This document shows, one piece after another, positions 1 through 9,999 of a stretch of 64,000 nt of DNA (position 1 is the stretch's first letter; every line of letters begins with the position of its first letter). The notes beneath the pieces were generated by a model. The model worked only from the letters and a program-made list of their open reading frames with translations. It was not told the origin of the DNA and ran no database searches. The position numbers and the translations under genes were made by a program. Origin of the DNA: Zhengitettix transpicula (lineage: Eukaryota > Arthropoda > Insecta > Orthoptera > Tetrigidae); NCBI GenBank assembly GCA_037074705.1, contig CM073590.1, forward strand, positions 136,047,600 to 136,111,599, read 5' to 3'.

Positions 1-1480
1 CTGGAAGGCGTCTAGAAAAAGAATTCCCGGTCCCGCAATGGTGTGGAGAGCCATGCGGTACGCTGTCCCGAACCTGAAACGAGATTCCCGCTTCCGCTCC
101 CCCACTGGTGTGAGAGGGCCTTATATCCCTCGGGCCGTGCCTACTGCGCACTTGCTCATTGTTTCGGTACAGACCGCCGAAGAAAATCTTAATAATACAT
201 TAAATGAAGTATTCTAAAACGTTCACACTCATAATATGCTATAACAAATATACCTCAAGGCAATTGCAAGTCGTCCTGGAGACATTGGTTCACGGTAGTT
301 CGTGTATTTCTTTTTAATGTCATTCTTATCCAATTGAAAACTCCATCAAAACAATTAGGTGTATTTCTGAAATAAATATAAAATCTTGCAACATCTACGT
401 AGCTCTGGCATTAAGGTGTGACATTCACCAAATGTTTTTCGTTTAGAATTAATTTCGTGAATTATTATTCTTTTCCTAAAGATATACATAAATAAATAGG
501 AAACAGGGAGCAGCGGGGTAAATTATTGCCTTGTTTCTTATTCTAATAACTTACTTAGCACGTTTTACGGCTTCGGTTAGAGCTAGTAAAATTATAGCCT
601 CTTCTTCATCTGAAGACATTATTGAACACGCTGCCTTAACTTGAATTAAAAATCTTGATTCAAATTTATTAAAAATACTTAATTATTTTAAGTGAAAGTG
701 CTGTCTGTGTTCTCTGGAAAGCGTCTAGAAAAAGAATTCCAGGTCCCGCAACGCTGTCCCGTCTCTGAAACGGGATTCCCGCTTTCGCTCCCCCACTGGT
801 GTGAGAGGGCCTTATTTCCCTCGGGCCGTGCCTACTGCGCACTTGCCCATGGTTTCGGTACAAACCGCCGAAAAAAATCTTAATAATACATTAAATTAAG
901 TATTCTAAAACGTTCAGACTCGTTATATGCTATAACAAATATACCTCAAAGCAATTACAAGTCGTCCTGGAGACATTGGTTCACGGTAGTTCGTGTATTG
1001 CTTTTTAATGTCATTCCTGTTCAATCGCAAATTTCATCAAATCAATCAGGCGTTATTCTGAATTAAATATAAAATCTTGAACATCTCTGCGTAGCTCTGG
1101 CATTAAGCTGTGATATTCACCTTTTTCTTACGTTTTTACGTCGTGAAAATCTTCTTTCCCTAAAGATATATAAATAATTAGGAAAAAGGCTGTAGTGGGG
1201 TAAATAACTGCCTTGTTTCTTATTATTCTAATAACTTAATTAGCACGTTTTACGTCTTCGGCTAGAGGTAGTAAAATTAGAGCCTCTTCTTCATCTGAAC
1301 ACAGTCTTAACTTGAATTAAAAATACGTAATTATTTTAAGGGAAACTGCTGTGTTCGCTGGAAAGTGTTGAAAATGAATTCTTGTTTCCGCAATGGTGTG
1401 AAGGACCTTGCGATACCTGCAACGGGATTCCCGGACTGGTGTGAGTGGGCTACCTGGAACTCTCTCCCCATGTACCATCA
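1..1480. repeat. Tandem repeat, unit about 0.64-0.71 kb, at least 2 copies
   Basis: The sequence from position 1 recurs from 714 (CTGGAAAGCGTCTAG), and a degraded third start is at 1358. The spacings are 713 and 644 bp. Copies share a GC-richer opening with CCCCCACTGGTGTGAGAGGG and GTGCCTACTGCGCAC, followed by AT-rich sequence ending in a conserved block around AGCACGTTTTACG. Copy 1 appears to start before the window. Short open frames in the GC-rich part differ between copies and look fortuitous. Family unknown. Confidence 0.85.
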
Positions 1481-2010
1481 CATTCACAACAATGTGTTTA
1501 ACGACGATGGGAAAAAGACCAGCTATATGTTTTGGACTTTTAATTTATGATAACTGTATTGGTCCGACTTAAATTATAATATGTAAAATATAAAAATTAG
1601 AAATAAATAAATTACATAACTGTTTTATTCAATATATACGACGTTTCTACCACCGTCTGAGGATATTAAAGTGACTATGATGTTGCGGGCAAAGTTACAT
1701 ATATAAACAACCAATTCTTAATAATAAATACTTGCTTGTGAATTCCTCAATGATAATACGGGGAACCCTGGAAACACCGTATGTTTCCGCCGAAGATTTA
1801 ACGACTTTATCGTTAATATTTTTAAATATTACCGCGGTTAAGCAGCAAAGCGAATAAACCGGCCCACGGATAACTGAGAGTCTACTGTACAATTAAGAGA
1901 GAAAAGGAATCAGAAGTAAACTGCCTAGGTGAAGTTAAATTGTTTTGTTTAACTTTAGTAAAAGTAAGTTCCTAAAGAGACGCGCATGAACAAAAAAAAA
2001 TATTGAAATG
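1481..2010. other. AT-rich spacer with one old repeat fragment
   Basis: No gene is seen. Positions 1651-1698 (CGTCTGAGGATATTAAAG and following) match the reverse complement of 4561-4612, so this holds a fragment of the inverted-repeat family found at 4.3-4.8 kb. Confidence 0.5.
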
Positions 2011-2019
2011 AAAGAATTT

Positions 2020-2290
2020 ACGTCTGATTGAAAAAATGAATAAGAAAGACAGCCAATTCAGACAAAAAGAGTAATATACATACCATACAACGTTTCTGGG
2101 ATCATTGTCCCTTTCCTCAGATACGAAGAAGCGCCTAAAGCGACGCAACTGCAATTGTCAGCCGACAAAACGCAAAAACCTGACAAGTGTAGTTGTTTCG
2201 CTCTAGGCTCTTCTTCGCACCTGAGGAAAGGGACAAGGATCCCAGAAACGTTGTGTGGTTTTTATATTATCACTTTTTTGTCTAAATGGC
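2020..2290. repeat. Head-to-head pair of PLE A termini
   Basis: Two copies of the PLE A terminal sequence face each other. The minus-strand copy covers about 2020-2160 (motif at 2087-2120) and the plus-strand copy about 2190-2290 (motif at 2221-2257). Each has the order TCTAGGCTCTTCTT, CTGAGGAAAGGGAC, GATCCCAGAAACGTTGTG, then a tail with TTTTTGTCTG. The same module flanks coding PLE A remnants elsewhere in the window (3.0-4.0 kb and 51.6 kb), which is why I assign it to that family. Confidence 0.7.
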
Positions 2291-2840
2291 AGCAAGTCTC
2301 TAACCGTCGACGTCAAAACTAGCTGTTTTCAAGGAGAATCCTGAAATGTGTTCTAAATATGCACGTCGTAGTCGGTTACCAAATATTTATCCTCCGTGTA
2401 CTTTTCCTTATATAAATATTCTTAATTTAAACTAATAATGCCTAGTTTTATAAAAATAAGTATACTTGCGTTAAAGGTATGACTATTTTTTCTTCAACTG
2501 AGATGATATCTCTTACTGCCTGAGAAATTGGTGCAATCAATAACGTTTGATCATTCATCGGAACTGGTAGAAAACATTCTTAAAAAGTTCGTGTCACAAT
2601 CCCGCAATTACGGGTGCAGAGTTACGAACATATGAGATAACATGTCCCGTAAAATTGGATGAACCGAGTACGGTCTCTTTGTTTCTGTCGTTTACGACGA
2701 CTTTAGAGAACCTAAAGTTGTTCAGGTTCCATGGCTGAAATAAAGTGAGATCTTATCACGTCAAATTCTGGAAATCCAGCAGTGTTTGTCTTTGTTCCGA
2801 CCATCAACACATGGCTCAAAACGTTGCCCATGTGTACGCT
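2291..2840. other. Unassigned spacer
   Basis: No gene or repeat that I recognise; AT-rich with scattered stops in all frames. Confidence 0.4.
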
Positions 2841-2849
2841 GTTACATGG

Positions 2850-3005
2850 ACTAAATTAACACAAAGCCACTTCCGAAACAACAGCCCTCCACCAATATGT
2901 GAAACATATAATACTCAACAAATAGTGGACCACTTCATTTTTAACTGTTATAAGTACAAAAGCCAGAGAAAGGATCTACTAGGTCAAAGAGATATAAACA
3001 AAATA
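2850..3005 (+). pseudogene. LINE C-terminal tail fragment
   Basis: The translation contains SHFRNNSPPPICETYNTQQ followed by VDHFIFNCYKY. This is the pattern of the C-terminal region of I/jockey-type non-LTR retrotransposon ORF2: a short hydrophilic stretch, then PPxC and a later HxxxxC pair, found downstream of the RNase H-like part. The same NNSPPPIC signature can be read in the minus-strand LINE remnant near 50.7 kb, so both may come from one family. Only about 50 codons remain, joined directly to a PLE A terminus at 3025. Assignment is by motif only. Confidence 0.5.
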
Positions 3006-3024
3006 ACCGAATCAGAAAGATAGC

Positions 3025-3170
3025 CGTTGCAGACAAACAAGGGTAATATAACCACCAAACAACGTTTCTGGGATCCTTGTTCATTTCGTCAGGTGCTAAG
3101 AAGAGCCTAGAGAAACACAACTGTACTGGTCAATTGACAACACTCAAGAGCCACGAAAACGCAACGACAA
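3025..3170 (-). repeat. PLE A terminus (3' side of the element at 3.2-3.9 kb)
   Basis: On the minus strand this reads TCTAGGCTCTTCTTAGCAC, CTGACGAAATGAAC, GATCCCAGAAACGTTG, TTTGTCTG. It lies just downstream of the minus-strand PLE coding remnant, as expected for a 3' terminal repeat. Confidence 0.7.
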
Positions 3171-3179
3171 AGGGAGAGC

Positions 3180-3860
3180 CGAAGGTTAACTTAACAATAA
3201 GGGAGCAATGGCAATGTGAAAACAGAAGGTTTAGCGAAATAATAAGGGATCATAGCAATTATTGAGTTTCATTGTGTCAGTTTATACATTAATATTGGAT
3301 TTAATGCGAAGCGTCTCTGAAATGAGTCTGGAATTGTACCTGGCGTCAATGTCTAAAATCTTAGCATTTCGCCAATCAAATGTATGGTTAGAACTGTTTA
3401 TATGTTTGGAGACTACAGATTGTTTATCAATGGGAGGTTTGATATTAGATATATGTTCTATGCATACGTGTATCAATGCAGCAGGGATTACAATTAGAGC
3501 AAGAGATTTTGTAAACAACACAATGTTTGCTGTAGGTGACTCGTGGGTCCTTGTAGTTTTTAATCAAGTATGAAAGAGTATTAGTGGATCTGTAAATTAT
3601 GGATATTTCATATTCTTTGAATATTTGGACAAATTTGTGATGTAGAAATTTGTACTAGGGGAGTACGGGAAAAAATTTGGCTTGAGGCGTTTGGAGACGA
3701 TTGAGAGTAGAATGTTGGATTTTGTTCAGTCTGCAATTTATGTGTTTAATAATAAAATTTAAAGGGTACTCATTCGGGATTAAAATGTTTCGGACAATAT
3801 TTAAGTCGTGTTGATGGAACTTGGAGTTAGAAAATAATATAGCTCTGTCTACCATAGCTC
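3180..3860 (-). pseudogene. Penelope-like element A: ORF 3' end with GIY-YIG endonuclease remnant
   Basis: Read on the minus strand, the 3855-3655 part encodes NSKFHQHDLNIVRNILIPNE and ends in PQAKFFPVLP. This is the linker between reverse transcriptase and endonuclease in Penelope-like retroelements. The 3640-3440 part covers the GIY-YIG region but is broken. The 3521-3282 part encodes DKQSVVSKHINSSNHTFDW and KILDIDARYNSRL, the C-terminal extension of the endonuclease. A sister copy at 46.5-47.3 kb keeps the diagnostic CCYIGQTKRSLNTRIKEH in frame, which fixes the family. No RT domain is present, so the copy is 5'-truncated and frameshifted. Termini of the same family lie on both sides, in opposite orientation. 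Confidence 0.75.
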
Positions 3861-3879
3861 TCTTTTGGTTTGGGTTTTG

Positions 3880-4020
3880 AGAGTTGTCTACTGACCAGTG
3901 CAGTTGTGTTTCTCTAGGCTCTTCTTAGCACCTGGCGAAAGGAACAAGGATCCTAGAAACGTTGTGTTGTATTTATATTATCTTTTTTGTCTGCATTGTC
4001 TATCTTTTTTATTCAAAATA
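3880..4020 (+). repeat. PLE A terminus, inverted relative to the coding remnant
   Basis: Plus-strand copy of the family A terminal module: TCTAGGCTCTTCTTAGCAC, CTGGCGAAAGGAAC, GATCCTAGAAACGTTGTG, then TTTTTTGTCTGC. It sits at the 5' side of the minus-strand coding remnant, making an inverted terminal arrangement with 3025-3170. Confidence 0.7.
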
Positions 4021-4289
4021 ACCGAATCTCCAAGATAACAGGCAAATTTAGTAAAATTCATTGCAGCTGCATATGAAATAAAGATAAGAAATAAACGTAA
4101 ATGTATAAAATTATGCAAATGGAAAACAATGTTAATATAACAAATTGTATATGTAAATATTGTAACTACAACGAAGCTGTAAGTAGCTTTACGTAAATGT
4201 ATATTAATGTAACGAATGGAATTGTAAATGTATGGTCGCTAAAGAACTTTAAGTTGAGGCGACATTAAACAAAACAAAAAAAATAAATC

Positions 4290-4754
4290 AAATAGATATT
4301 AAAGCGACCTTAAGACTGACGAACTTAAAATGGAAACACTTTAAATAATTAAATTTAAAGCTGTTCGACGCGCATTAGCGTCTTTTTCTACCGGCGAATA
4401 ATTTAAGACCGTAGGTCAACAACAAACAAAAATCACAGAAAAAAAAACAAATAGGCCAAAGAAACTTAAAACAAAATATCATATAACGTGTTGAGACTTT
4501 CTGTGATGTCATAAGTGTCAACAAGTTATATAAATAACTAAACAAGTAATGACAGAATTTGTTAATTCCCGCAACGTCATTGTCACTTTAATATCCACAG
4601 ACGGATCTGTGTCAAGTCTCAACGAGTTATATAAGTCCTTTAGCTCTTAGTTTTTATCAGTGATTTTAGTTTGTTTTTCAACTACAGTCTTAAATTATTC
4701 GCCGTTAGAAAAATACGCTAATCCGCGTCCAAACGACTGGCAGCTTTAAATTTA

Positions 4755-4760
<6 letters not shown>
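4290..4760. repeat. Long inverted repeat, family F
   Basis: The left arm (about 4340-4520) and the right arm (about 4590-4755) are diverged reverse complements. Both contain AATTTAAAGCTG, a GCATTAGCGT-like block, GGCGAATAATTTAAGAC and GTTGAGACTT. Single-arm relatives occur at 31915-32345 and 35275-35400. No coding capacity. Possibly the termini of a fold-back or PLE-type element; class not determined. Confidence 0.65.

Positions 4761-4802
<42 letters not shown>
4759..4802. repeat. (AT)n microsatellite
   Basis: Uninterrupted AT dinucleotide tract directly at the right edge of the family F inverted repeat. Confidence 0.95.
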
Positions 4803-4805
<3 letters not shown>

Positions 4806-4884
4806 GTGTTTCCTTTTAAATTTTGTCTGTTACTAAGTTCGTTTTAATATTATAATTTTCAACAGAAGTTAATTTTTTTTTTAT

Positions 4885-5100
4885 ATTAGATTTAATATGA
4901 AGCATTTCTGACAATTCTTGAATAGTACCTGATGTCAACTTCTAAAATCTAAGCATTTTGCCAATCAAATGAATGTTTCGAATTTATTATATGTTCTTTG
5001 ATATAGTATTAAGTGATCCTTTCGTTTGTTCGGTGTAGCAGGAATTAAAATCAGAGTAAGAAATTTTGTAAACTACACAATGTTTGTTTTCACATTGACG
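4885..5100 (-). pseudogene. PLE A endonuclease fragment
   Basis: This diverged copy lines up with the minus-strand sequence at 3290-3530. On the plus strand, GATTTAATATGAAGCATTTC, GCCAATCAAATGAATGTTTC and AATTTTGTAAACTACACAATG correspond to blocks of that copy in the same order. It holds only the end of the GIY-YIG domain and the C-terminal extension, with several indels. Confidence 0.6.
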
Positions 5101-5286
5101 TTGCGTTTAACTTTGTTTCTCTATTCTCATCAAAGTTCAAGTAATTATAATATCACGATGGTACAGAAATCAGTGATATGCGCAAAAGTAAGGTAGGCGA
5201 AGAGATGAGAAATGAACCATTTTTTTTATTAATAAGGTAGTATGAATTTAATTAGATCCCACCTTTCACTAGCACGTTTAATTTGA

Positions 5287-5499
5287 TCAAAAAGGAAGCT
5301 TAGAAGCAGCCAAGGTTGATCCATTCACTCCTATACGTAATAACGCTCCAGAAACAGCAAATTTTATAGTGCTCACACGTTGATAACTTTGCCGTAGTTG
5401 TATTGTTACTGGAAGAGGAAGTTCAGGACAAAACTGTACGTAGGCATAAACCAACGGCGGACCACATCCGCTCTCGTGCGAGATTTGTCCGGCCCGCAA
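5287..5499 (-). CDS. Open frame of 70 codons, function unknown
   Basis: The frame begins MRAGQISHESGCGPPL and ends AASKLPF. It has a less AT-biased composition than its surroundings. I recognise no family, see no repeat partner in the window and cannot show splice sites or a promoter. It could be an exon fragment, a decayed transposon ORF or chance. Kept because its composition differs from the neighbourhood. Confidence 0.15.
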   Translation of the reverse strand: MRAGQISHESGCGPPLVYAYVQFCPELPLPVTIQLRQSYQRVSTIKFAVSGALLRIGVNGSTLAASKLPF

Positions 5500-6480
5500 C
5501 GAAATTTATCTGATGTATAATATTTATTCAGTTGACCAAAATTTGAAAATGACCGAAGATTTGCTCACACATCGAGCCATGAAAGACAAGAGGGAAAGAT
5601 ATTTTTGAGGAAATTGTTAATGTTTTTAGACTGGAGAATGTGGGAGTGGTGGGTAAAATATTTATAATTATCAAAGAGAAATATTAATATTAATAAACGG
5701 AGACAATTGTTTCGTGTGTAAATATTATTAAATAGAGAGGTTTGAATCAGGGGCAGTTCCAGCAATTCCTGCAGGACTTGGAATAGGAATATGGAAACCT
5801 CGGTTTTTTATTCTTGGCTCAAAAGGGGAAGAATCAGTGAAACTGACATTTCTAATTATGAAAAAAAGTAAAAGAATGGGAGGCTGTAATGGAGGGGACG
5901 GAGATAAGCTTTTGAAACTGGACGGTTGTTCTGCGCTCACCGCAGCTGGTGGATGTGATTATGAGAGGCTGCGTATTGCGTTACGTGTATACGTTTTAAG
6001 TGTCACCGATCTACAAATCTCATGAGTTCTCCTGTAAACTTTTCCAAGTTGTTGTCTCTGATATAGTCCGAGGCAGAATCGTCGTGAAAAAGAGGCCACA
6101 AATTGTTAGTGAAGAGTTCATCGAGGCCACACAATTTAGTACGACGGCTTGCCAGCAATCAGACCCGGAGGCCGACGCCTTATCCAGTAATCAACCCCTA
6201 AGTCGACGCCTTGCAATGGTCCTGACTAAAGTCATCACTGCACATAACCCGTTCTGCCGGCTGTGAGATATGGAGACGTCGGTACGAGAGCTACAGCAAG
6301 CAACACAACACAGAATAGCAGTACGTATTTGGTACGGGCAGCAGATCTCTTCTATGTAAAAACCACAGAGATAAGAGTTTTTCATGCTTAACTGTAAGAA
6401 ACTTATTACAAATTCTTTAATGGTCAATAATTTTTTTGATTTAACGTAAAAACCCAGCCCACGAAAATAATTCTTTACCA
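5500..6480. other. Spacer with moderately GC-rich islands, unassigned
   Basis: Positions 5880-6000 and 6060-6270 are less AT-rich and hold a plus-strand open frame (6000-6266, 88 codons) with no recognised motif. No repeat copy of this stretch is seen elsewhere in the window. Confidence 0.3.
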
Positions 6481-6902
6481 TATGAAGGGCAAATCCAAAC
6501 TTAGTCGAAACTTTGAGAGATGATGTATGCTTATCTGATTCTGCATTTTTGGTTGATGTCGCGAGCTACTTGAACGAGCTAAATACAAATATGCGAAAAC
6601 CAGTACAACTTGCCCATGAGTTATTCACCCACGTAAAATCTTTTCGTAGGAAACTTCGATTGTGGGAAAATCAGATTCTTGCATAGCAACATATCATTTC
6701 CCCACTCTAGCAGCCCGCAAAAATTACGAAAAAATTGCCCTTGCACAGGAACTACCTACTTTAAATGCAGATTTTACATAAAAATTTTAGAATTTCCGTT
6801 CAAGTGAACTTCAGTTCCAAATATTCGTGACACGTTTCGACGAGGATGTGGAGGAAGTAGAAATGTCGCTTCAAATGAATTTGAACTATAGACAGATGAA
6901 AC

Positions 6903-8009
6903 CAGGGCTTTGGAGTGGAACCGGAGCACGAAAATTTCTACTGCTCCATTGCGTATGACACCACTCACTACGTTCACATTAAATAACAAAGGACTGCTGG
7001 AGAAATATCTCAGAAGATTGGTGTATCGACAAGGTAGGATGCTGTTCGTCATTTAGTAATACGCTCAGAAGAGTCTGCTCGCTTCAATCTAAGACAAACT
7101 TTAAAAGGACAAATACGCTATTAAAAAGCTAGCTTCTGCAACCCGCAGAAATAGAAATTTAATTATTCCATGAACGGAAAATTTTGGAAGGAGATAACCT
7201 AGAAACGTGAAATAAAAAAATTGGATATTGTCGATACTGACAATGTGTGAAAAATTAAAGAAACTTTAAACAAATCTGAAATTGATGAAAACCTGGTACT
7301 TATTATTTGTGTAGATAATGCAGCGAACATGACACCTTGGCGAATCAACGGGCAACTACTAATTGATTTGGCTTAACATCCAACAAATGTTTAACTCTCA
7401 CATCCACCCTGTAATATAATAAATATAGATTCCGAAGACGATTTTGAAAAAGTATTGTATAGAATAGGAAATAGACTTCTAATTGCAACTATACATAATA
7501 AAGGTAAGAACGTAATATACAAACAAATTGAGGAAGACTACAATGTAATAGAGGATGTGAGGCATTTATTACATTAAAGGTAATGTATTCGAAGCCATTG
7601 ATCATTATTCGGAAAAGTATGTAGTTACTTTAAGCGTACCAACCTCTCAAACATGTGTTGAGCGTATATTTTCCCGATTAAAATTAATTTTAAGTCATAA
7701 TACGCAGTCAATGAAGGACGATTTGTTGTCTCTCATTTTATTTATTGACATCAACAAATAATATATAGTATTTTTTTATTATTTAATTGTATTGAAATTA
7801 TCAATTATTTAATTATAAAATTTTAGGTTGTATGTTATTAATAAATACATTATTAGTAAATAAACATGTTTTAGGTGTACTTATATATGAAAGAAAAAAA
7901 TTAATGTAATTCCTATAAGAATATTTAAACTGGAACATGGAGCGGAGCTGTAGCCAATACTTTTATGTCGGAGCGGAGCAACTCAAAAACTTGCCGCACC
8001 AAAGCCCTG
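6903..8009 (+). mobile_element. hAT element inserted into an older hAT remnant
   Basis: The ends are CAGGGCTTTGG (6903) and CCAAAGCCCTG (ending 8009), a perfect 11-bp terminal inverted repeat. The subterminal regions are rich in GGAGC/GCTCC words. The flanking 8-mers are GATGAAAC (6895-6902) and GGTGAAAC (8010-8017), matching at 7 of 8 positions, as expected for a hAT target-site duplication. At 1107 bp it is too short for a complete transposase and is internally deleted. Confidence 0.9.
7260..7761 (+). pseudogene. C-terminal remnant of the inner hAT transposase
   Basis: The clearest block (7621-7761) reads LSVPTSQTCVERIFSRLKLI followed by MKDDLLSLILFIDINK and a TAA at 7759-7761. This is the hAT dimerisation domain: variable lead, PxTSxxxERxFS, then a leucine-rich helix. 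Upstream, 7310-7340 gives VCVDNAANMT, matching the DNAxNM block of the catalytic core. The segments between are out of frame or missing. The transposase is not functional. Confidence 0.8.
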
Positions 8010-8395
8010 GGTGAAACATCAGTTTCGCGAGGAATCACTGCAAGATTTTTATGCGATACATATTTCCAAAGATAAATATCCAAATCTAATTAATTTTTTT
8101 TATGTAAAATGATGTCCCTCTTCGGTAGTACTTGTTACTGCGAGTATTTTTTTTAAAAAAATGTATTTAAGGAAAACGAAAAACAGATCAAGATTTATCG
8201 ATACAATATTCAAATCATCCTTACGCGTAGCAACAACATCACTTTCACCAAATATTGAACTTCTAACAAAGAAAGGCAATCCCAAGTTTCTCATTAGTTA
8301 GTTGTAACACTATTATTTTATTATATGCAATACTAACACTATTTATAGTTACATTCTCATTTCTACATAAATAACATTTCTATGAATTGTGATTA

Positions 8396-9671
8396 AAAAA
8401 GTAAGGTGAAATTGTCATTTAAAACTCCCGGGTATTAGGAAATCGGGTAAATTTTTTTCTCCTAGTTTGGCAGGACTGTCTATGATATTTGCCATGCGTC
8501 TGTTTGTTAAAAGGTTTAATTATCTCCGAGTTACACCTGTTTTTGTAAACAACCAAAAGTGAATTTCTCGATTTTTGCAATGGGTGATTTTGTTCAGCAA
8601 AGAACTAGCATCTAATTTTGTTTGCGGAAGTACACATCTTGTGCGGACACGTTGAAAATGTTGCGGAAGGCCTTTGGTGATCAAACTATGGCACAAAAAA
8701 AAGTTTATAAGTGGTACAACGAGTTCAAAGAGGGCCGAGAACGCGTTGAAGACGAACCGCGCTCTGGACGACCATCAACGTCTACCGACGAGGGCCACGT
8801 CCAAAAGATCAAAGATTTGGTGCTTGAAAATCGTCGATGGACAATTAGAGATCTCGATGATAGTGTTGGAATGTCATTTGGCTCGGCTCAAACAATTTTG
8901 AAGAATGTTTTGTGTCTCAAACGCGTCAAGACTCGATTGGTGCCAAAATCGCTCAATTTTTTGGAGAAAAAGCGTCCCGTTGATGTGTGTGAAACTTTGT
9001 TGTGTGACTATCACGACCACTTGAAATGCATCATTACTGGAGACGAGACTTGGATTTACGCATACGACTCTGAAACCACCGAACAATGCAGCGAATATCG
9101 TGCAAAAGGTGAAGCAAGACCGAAAAGACCACGGCAAAGTCGATCGAAAATCAAGGTCATGTTGACAGTTTTCTTTGATTATCGTGGTGTGGTGCACTAT
9201 GAATTCCTTCCGCCGGGCCAAACAGTCAACAAAGAATATTATTTGAGCGTTATGCGTCGTTTGCGTGAAGCTATGCGTCTGAAACGGCCGGAATCTTGGT
9301 TCCTTCATCACGATAATGCACCATGTCATACTGCATTGGTTCTTGACGACTTTTTTGCCCAAAACTCGACTCATATAGTTCCGCCACCACCGTATTCGCC
9401 TGATTTGGCTCCGTGCGACTTCTGGCTATTCAGCAAACTCAAAAGGCCAATGCGGGGACGTCGCTTTGATACGATTGAGAAGATAAAAACCGAATCGATG
9501 AAGGTCTTGAAGGCTATACCGAAAAAAGACTATTCCGACTGTTTCGAGGACTCGAAAAAGCGTTAGAAAAAGTGCGTTTTGTCGGACGGGGATTACTTTG
9601 AAGGGGATGAATTTGATCTGTAAGAATAAATAAAGAATTTATATTTTATAAATAAGTTCACCTTACTTTTT
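8396..9671 (+). mobile_element. Mariner transposon (vertumnana-like)
   Basis: The termini are AAAAAGTAAGGTGAAATTG at 8396 and its diverged inverse, AAGTTCACCTTACTTTTT, ending at 9671. A TA precedes the left end (8394-8395). The right flank is TG rather than TA, probably decayed. About 1.28 kb is the usual length for mariner. The 5' untranslated part and the transposase fit a single complete element with few changes, making it one of the youngest insertions here. Confidence 0.9.
8580..9623 (+). pseudogene. Mariner transposase, two stops
   Basis: The ATG at 8580 opens MGDFVQQRTSI, then TAA (8613-8615) replaces a sense codon and the frame continues with FCLRKYTSCADTLKMLRKAF. Domain order is normal. 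The N-terminal helix-turn-helix DNA-binding part covers roughly residues 12-110, with the linker motif WVPHEL replaced by RLVPKSL. The catalytic core follows. The D,D34D triad is intact: ITGDETW (about residue 160), HHDNAPC, and 34 residues later APCDFW, inside YSPDLAPCDFW. A second stop (TAG, 9564-9566) falls where a Trp is expected; the remaining 18 codons end with EGDEFDL and TAA at 9621-9623. Just before HHDNAP, RPESWFL is about five residues shorter than usual for the family. The protein is therefore inactive as it stands. Confidence 0.93.
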
Positions 9672-9990
9672 GTTCACAGTGGTACATTCTTTTATACGGT
9701 CCCCTGCAAAAAAAAAGTTTCGCTTAACTTCAAATACTACGAAGAGGACAATTCTCGGTATTATGCAAACAATTAAAGGATCGTGGTTAGAAATTCCATC
9801 AACCAATTTCACATGACTATAACAAATTTGAAACTTTGTAATAAAATATAACCATAAATAACAAAATACGGTTTGTAAGAAGACATTTTCGCGTTTCCCG
9901 TCGTCTAGTTTCTTGGCTCCCTCCATATAGATAATTGTAATTTGCCAATTTTTAGTATTTAAAAATTTTAGCCATTAAATGTTTTTTTGT
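9672..9990. other. AT-rich spacer
   Basis: No gene or recognised repeat; one minus-strand open frame (9663-9926) shows no known motif. Confidence 0.4.
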
Positions 9991-9999
9991 GGTATTTCC

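Larger units (their letters stand above)
6481..8300 (+). pseudogene. hAT transposase remnant (GTF2IRD2/ZBED-like), interrupted by another hAT
   Basis: The first part (about 6540-6902) reads FLVDVASYLNELNTNMRK, then FRRKLRLWENQ, then, in another frame, YHFPTLAA. These are the LxxLNxxLQ, FRxKLxLW and HFPTL blocks of hAT transposases related to GTF2IRD2/ZBED proteins. Reading runs to VEMSLQMNLN at 6880, stops at 6903 where a second hAT begins, and resumes at 8018 with QFREESLQDFYAIHISKDKY. The last part (8150-8295) gives YLRKTKNRSRFIDTIF and LRVATTSLSPNIELL, the C-terminal dimerisation region. Several frameshifts and stops are present. Related fragments occur at 26234-26488 and 49389-49625, both on the minus strand. 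Confidence 0.75.

Noticed and set aside
8874..9374. Minus-strand open frame of 166 codons
   Set aside because: Antisense shadow of the mariner transposase, with no independent motif.
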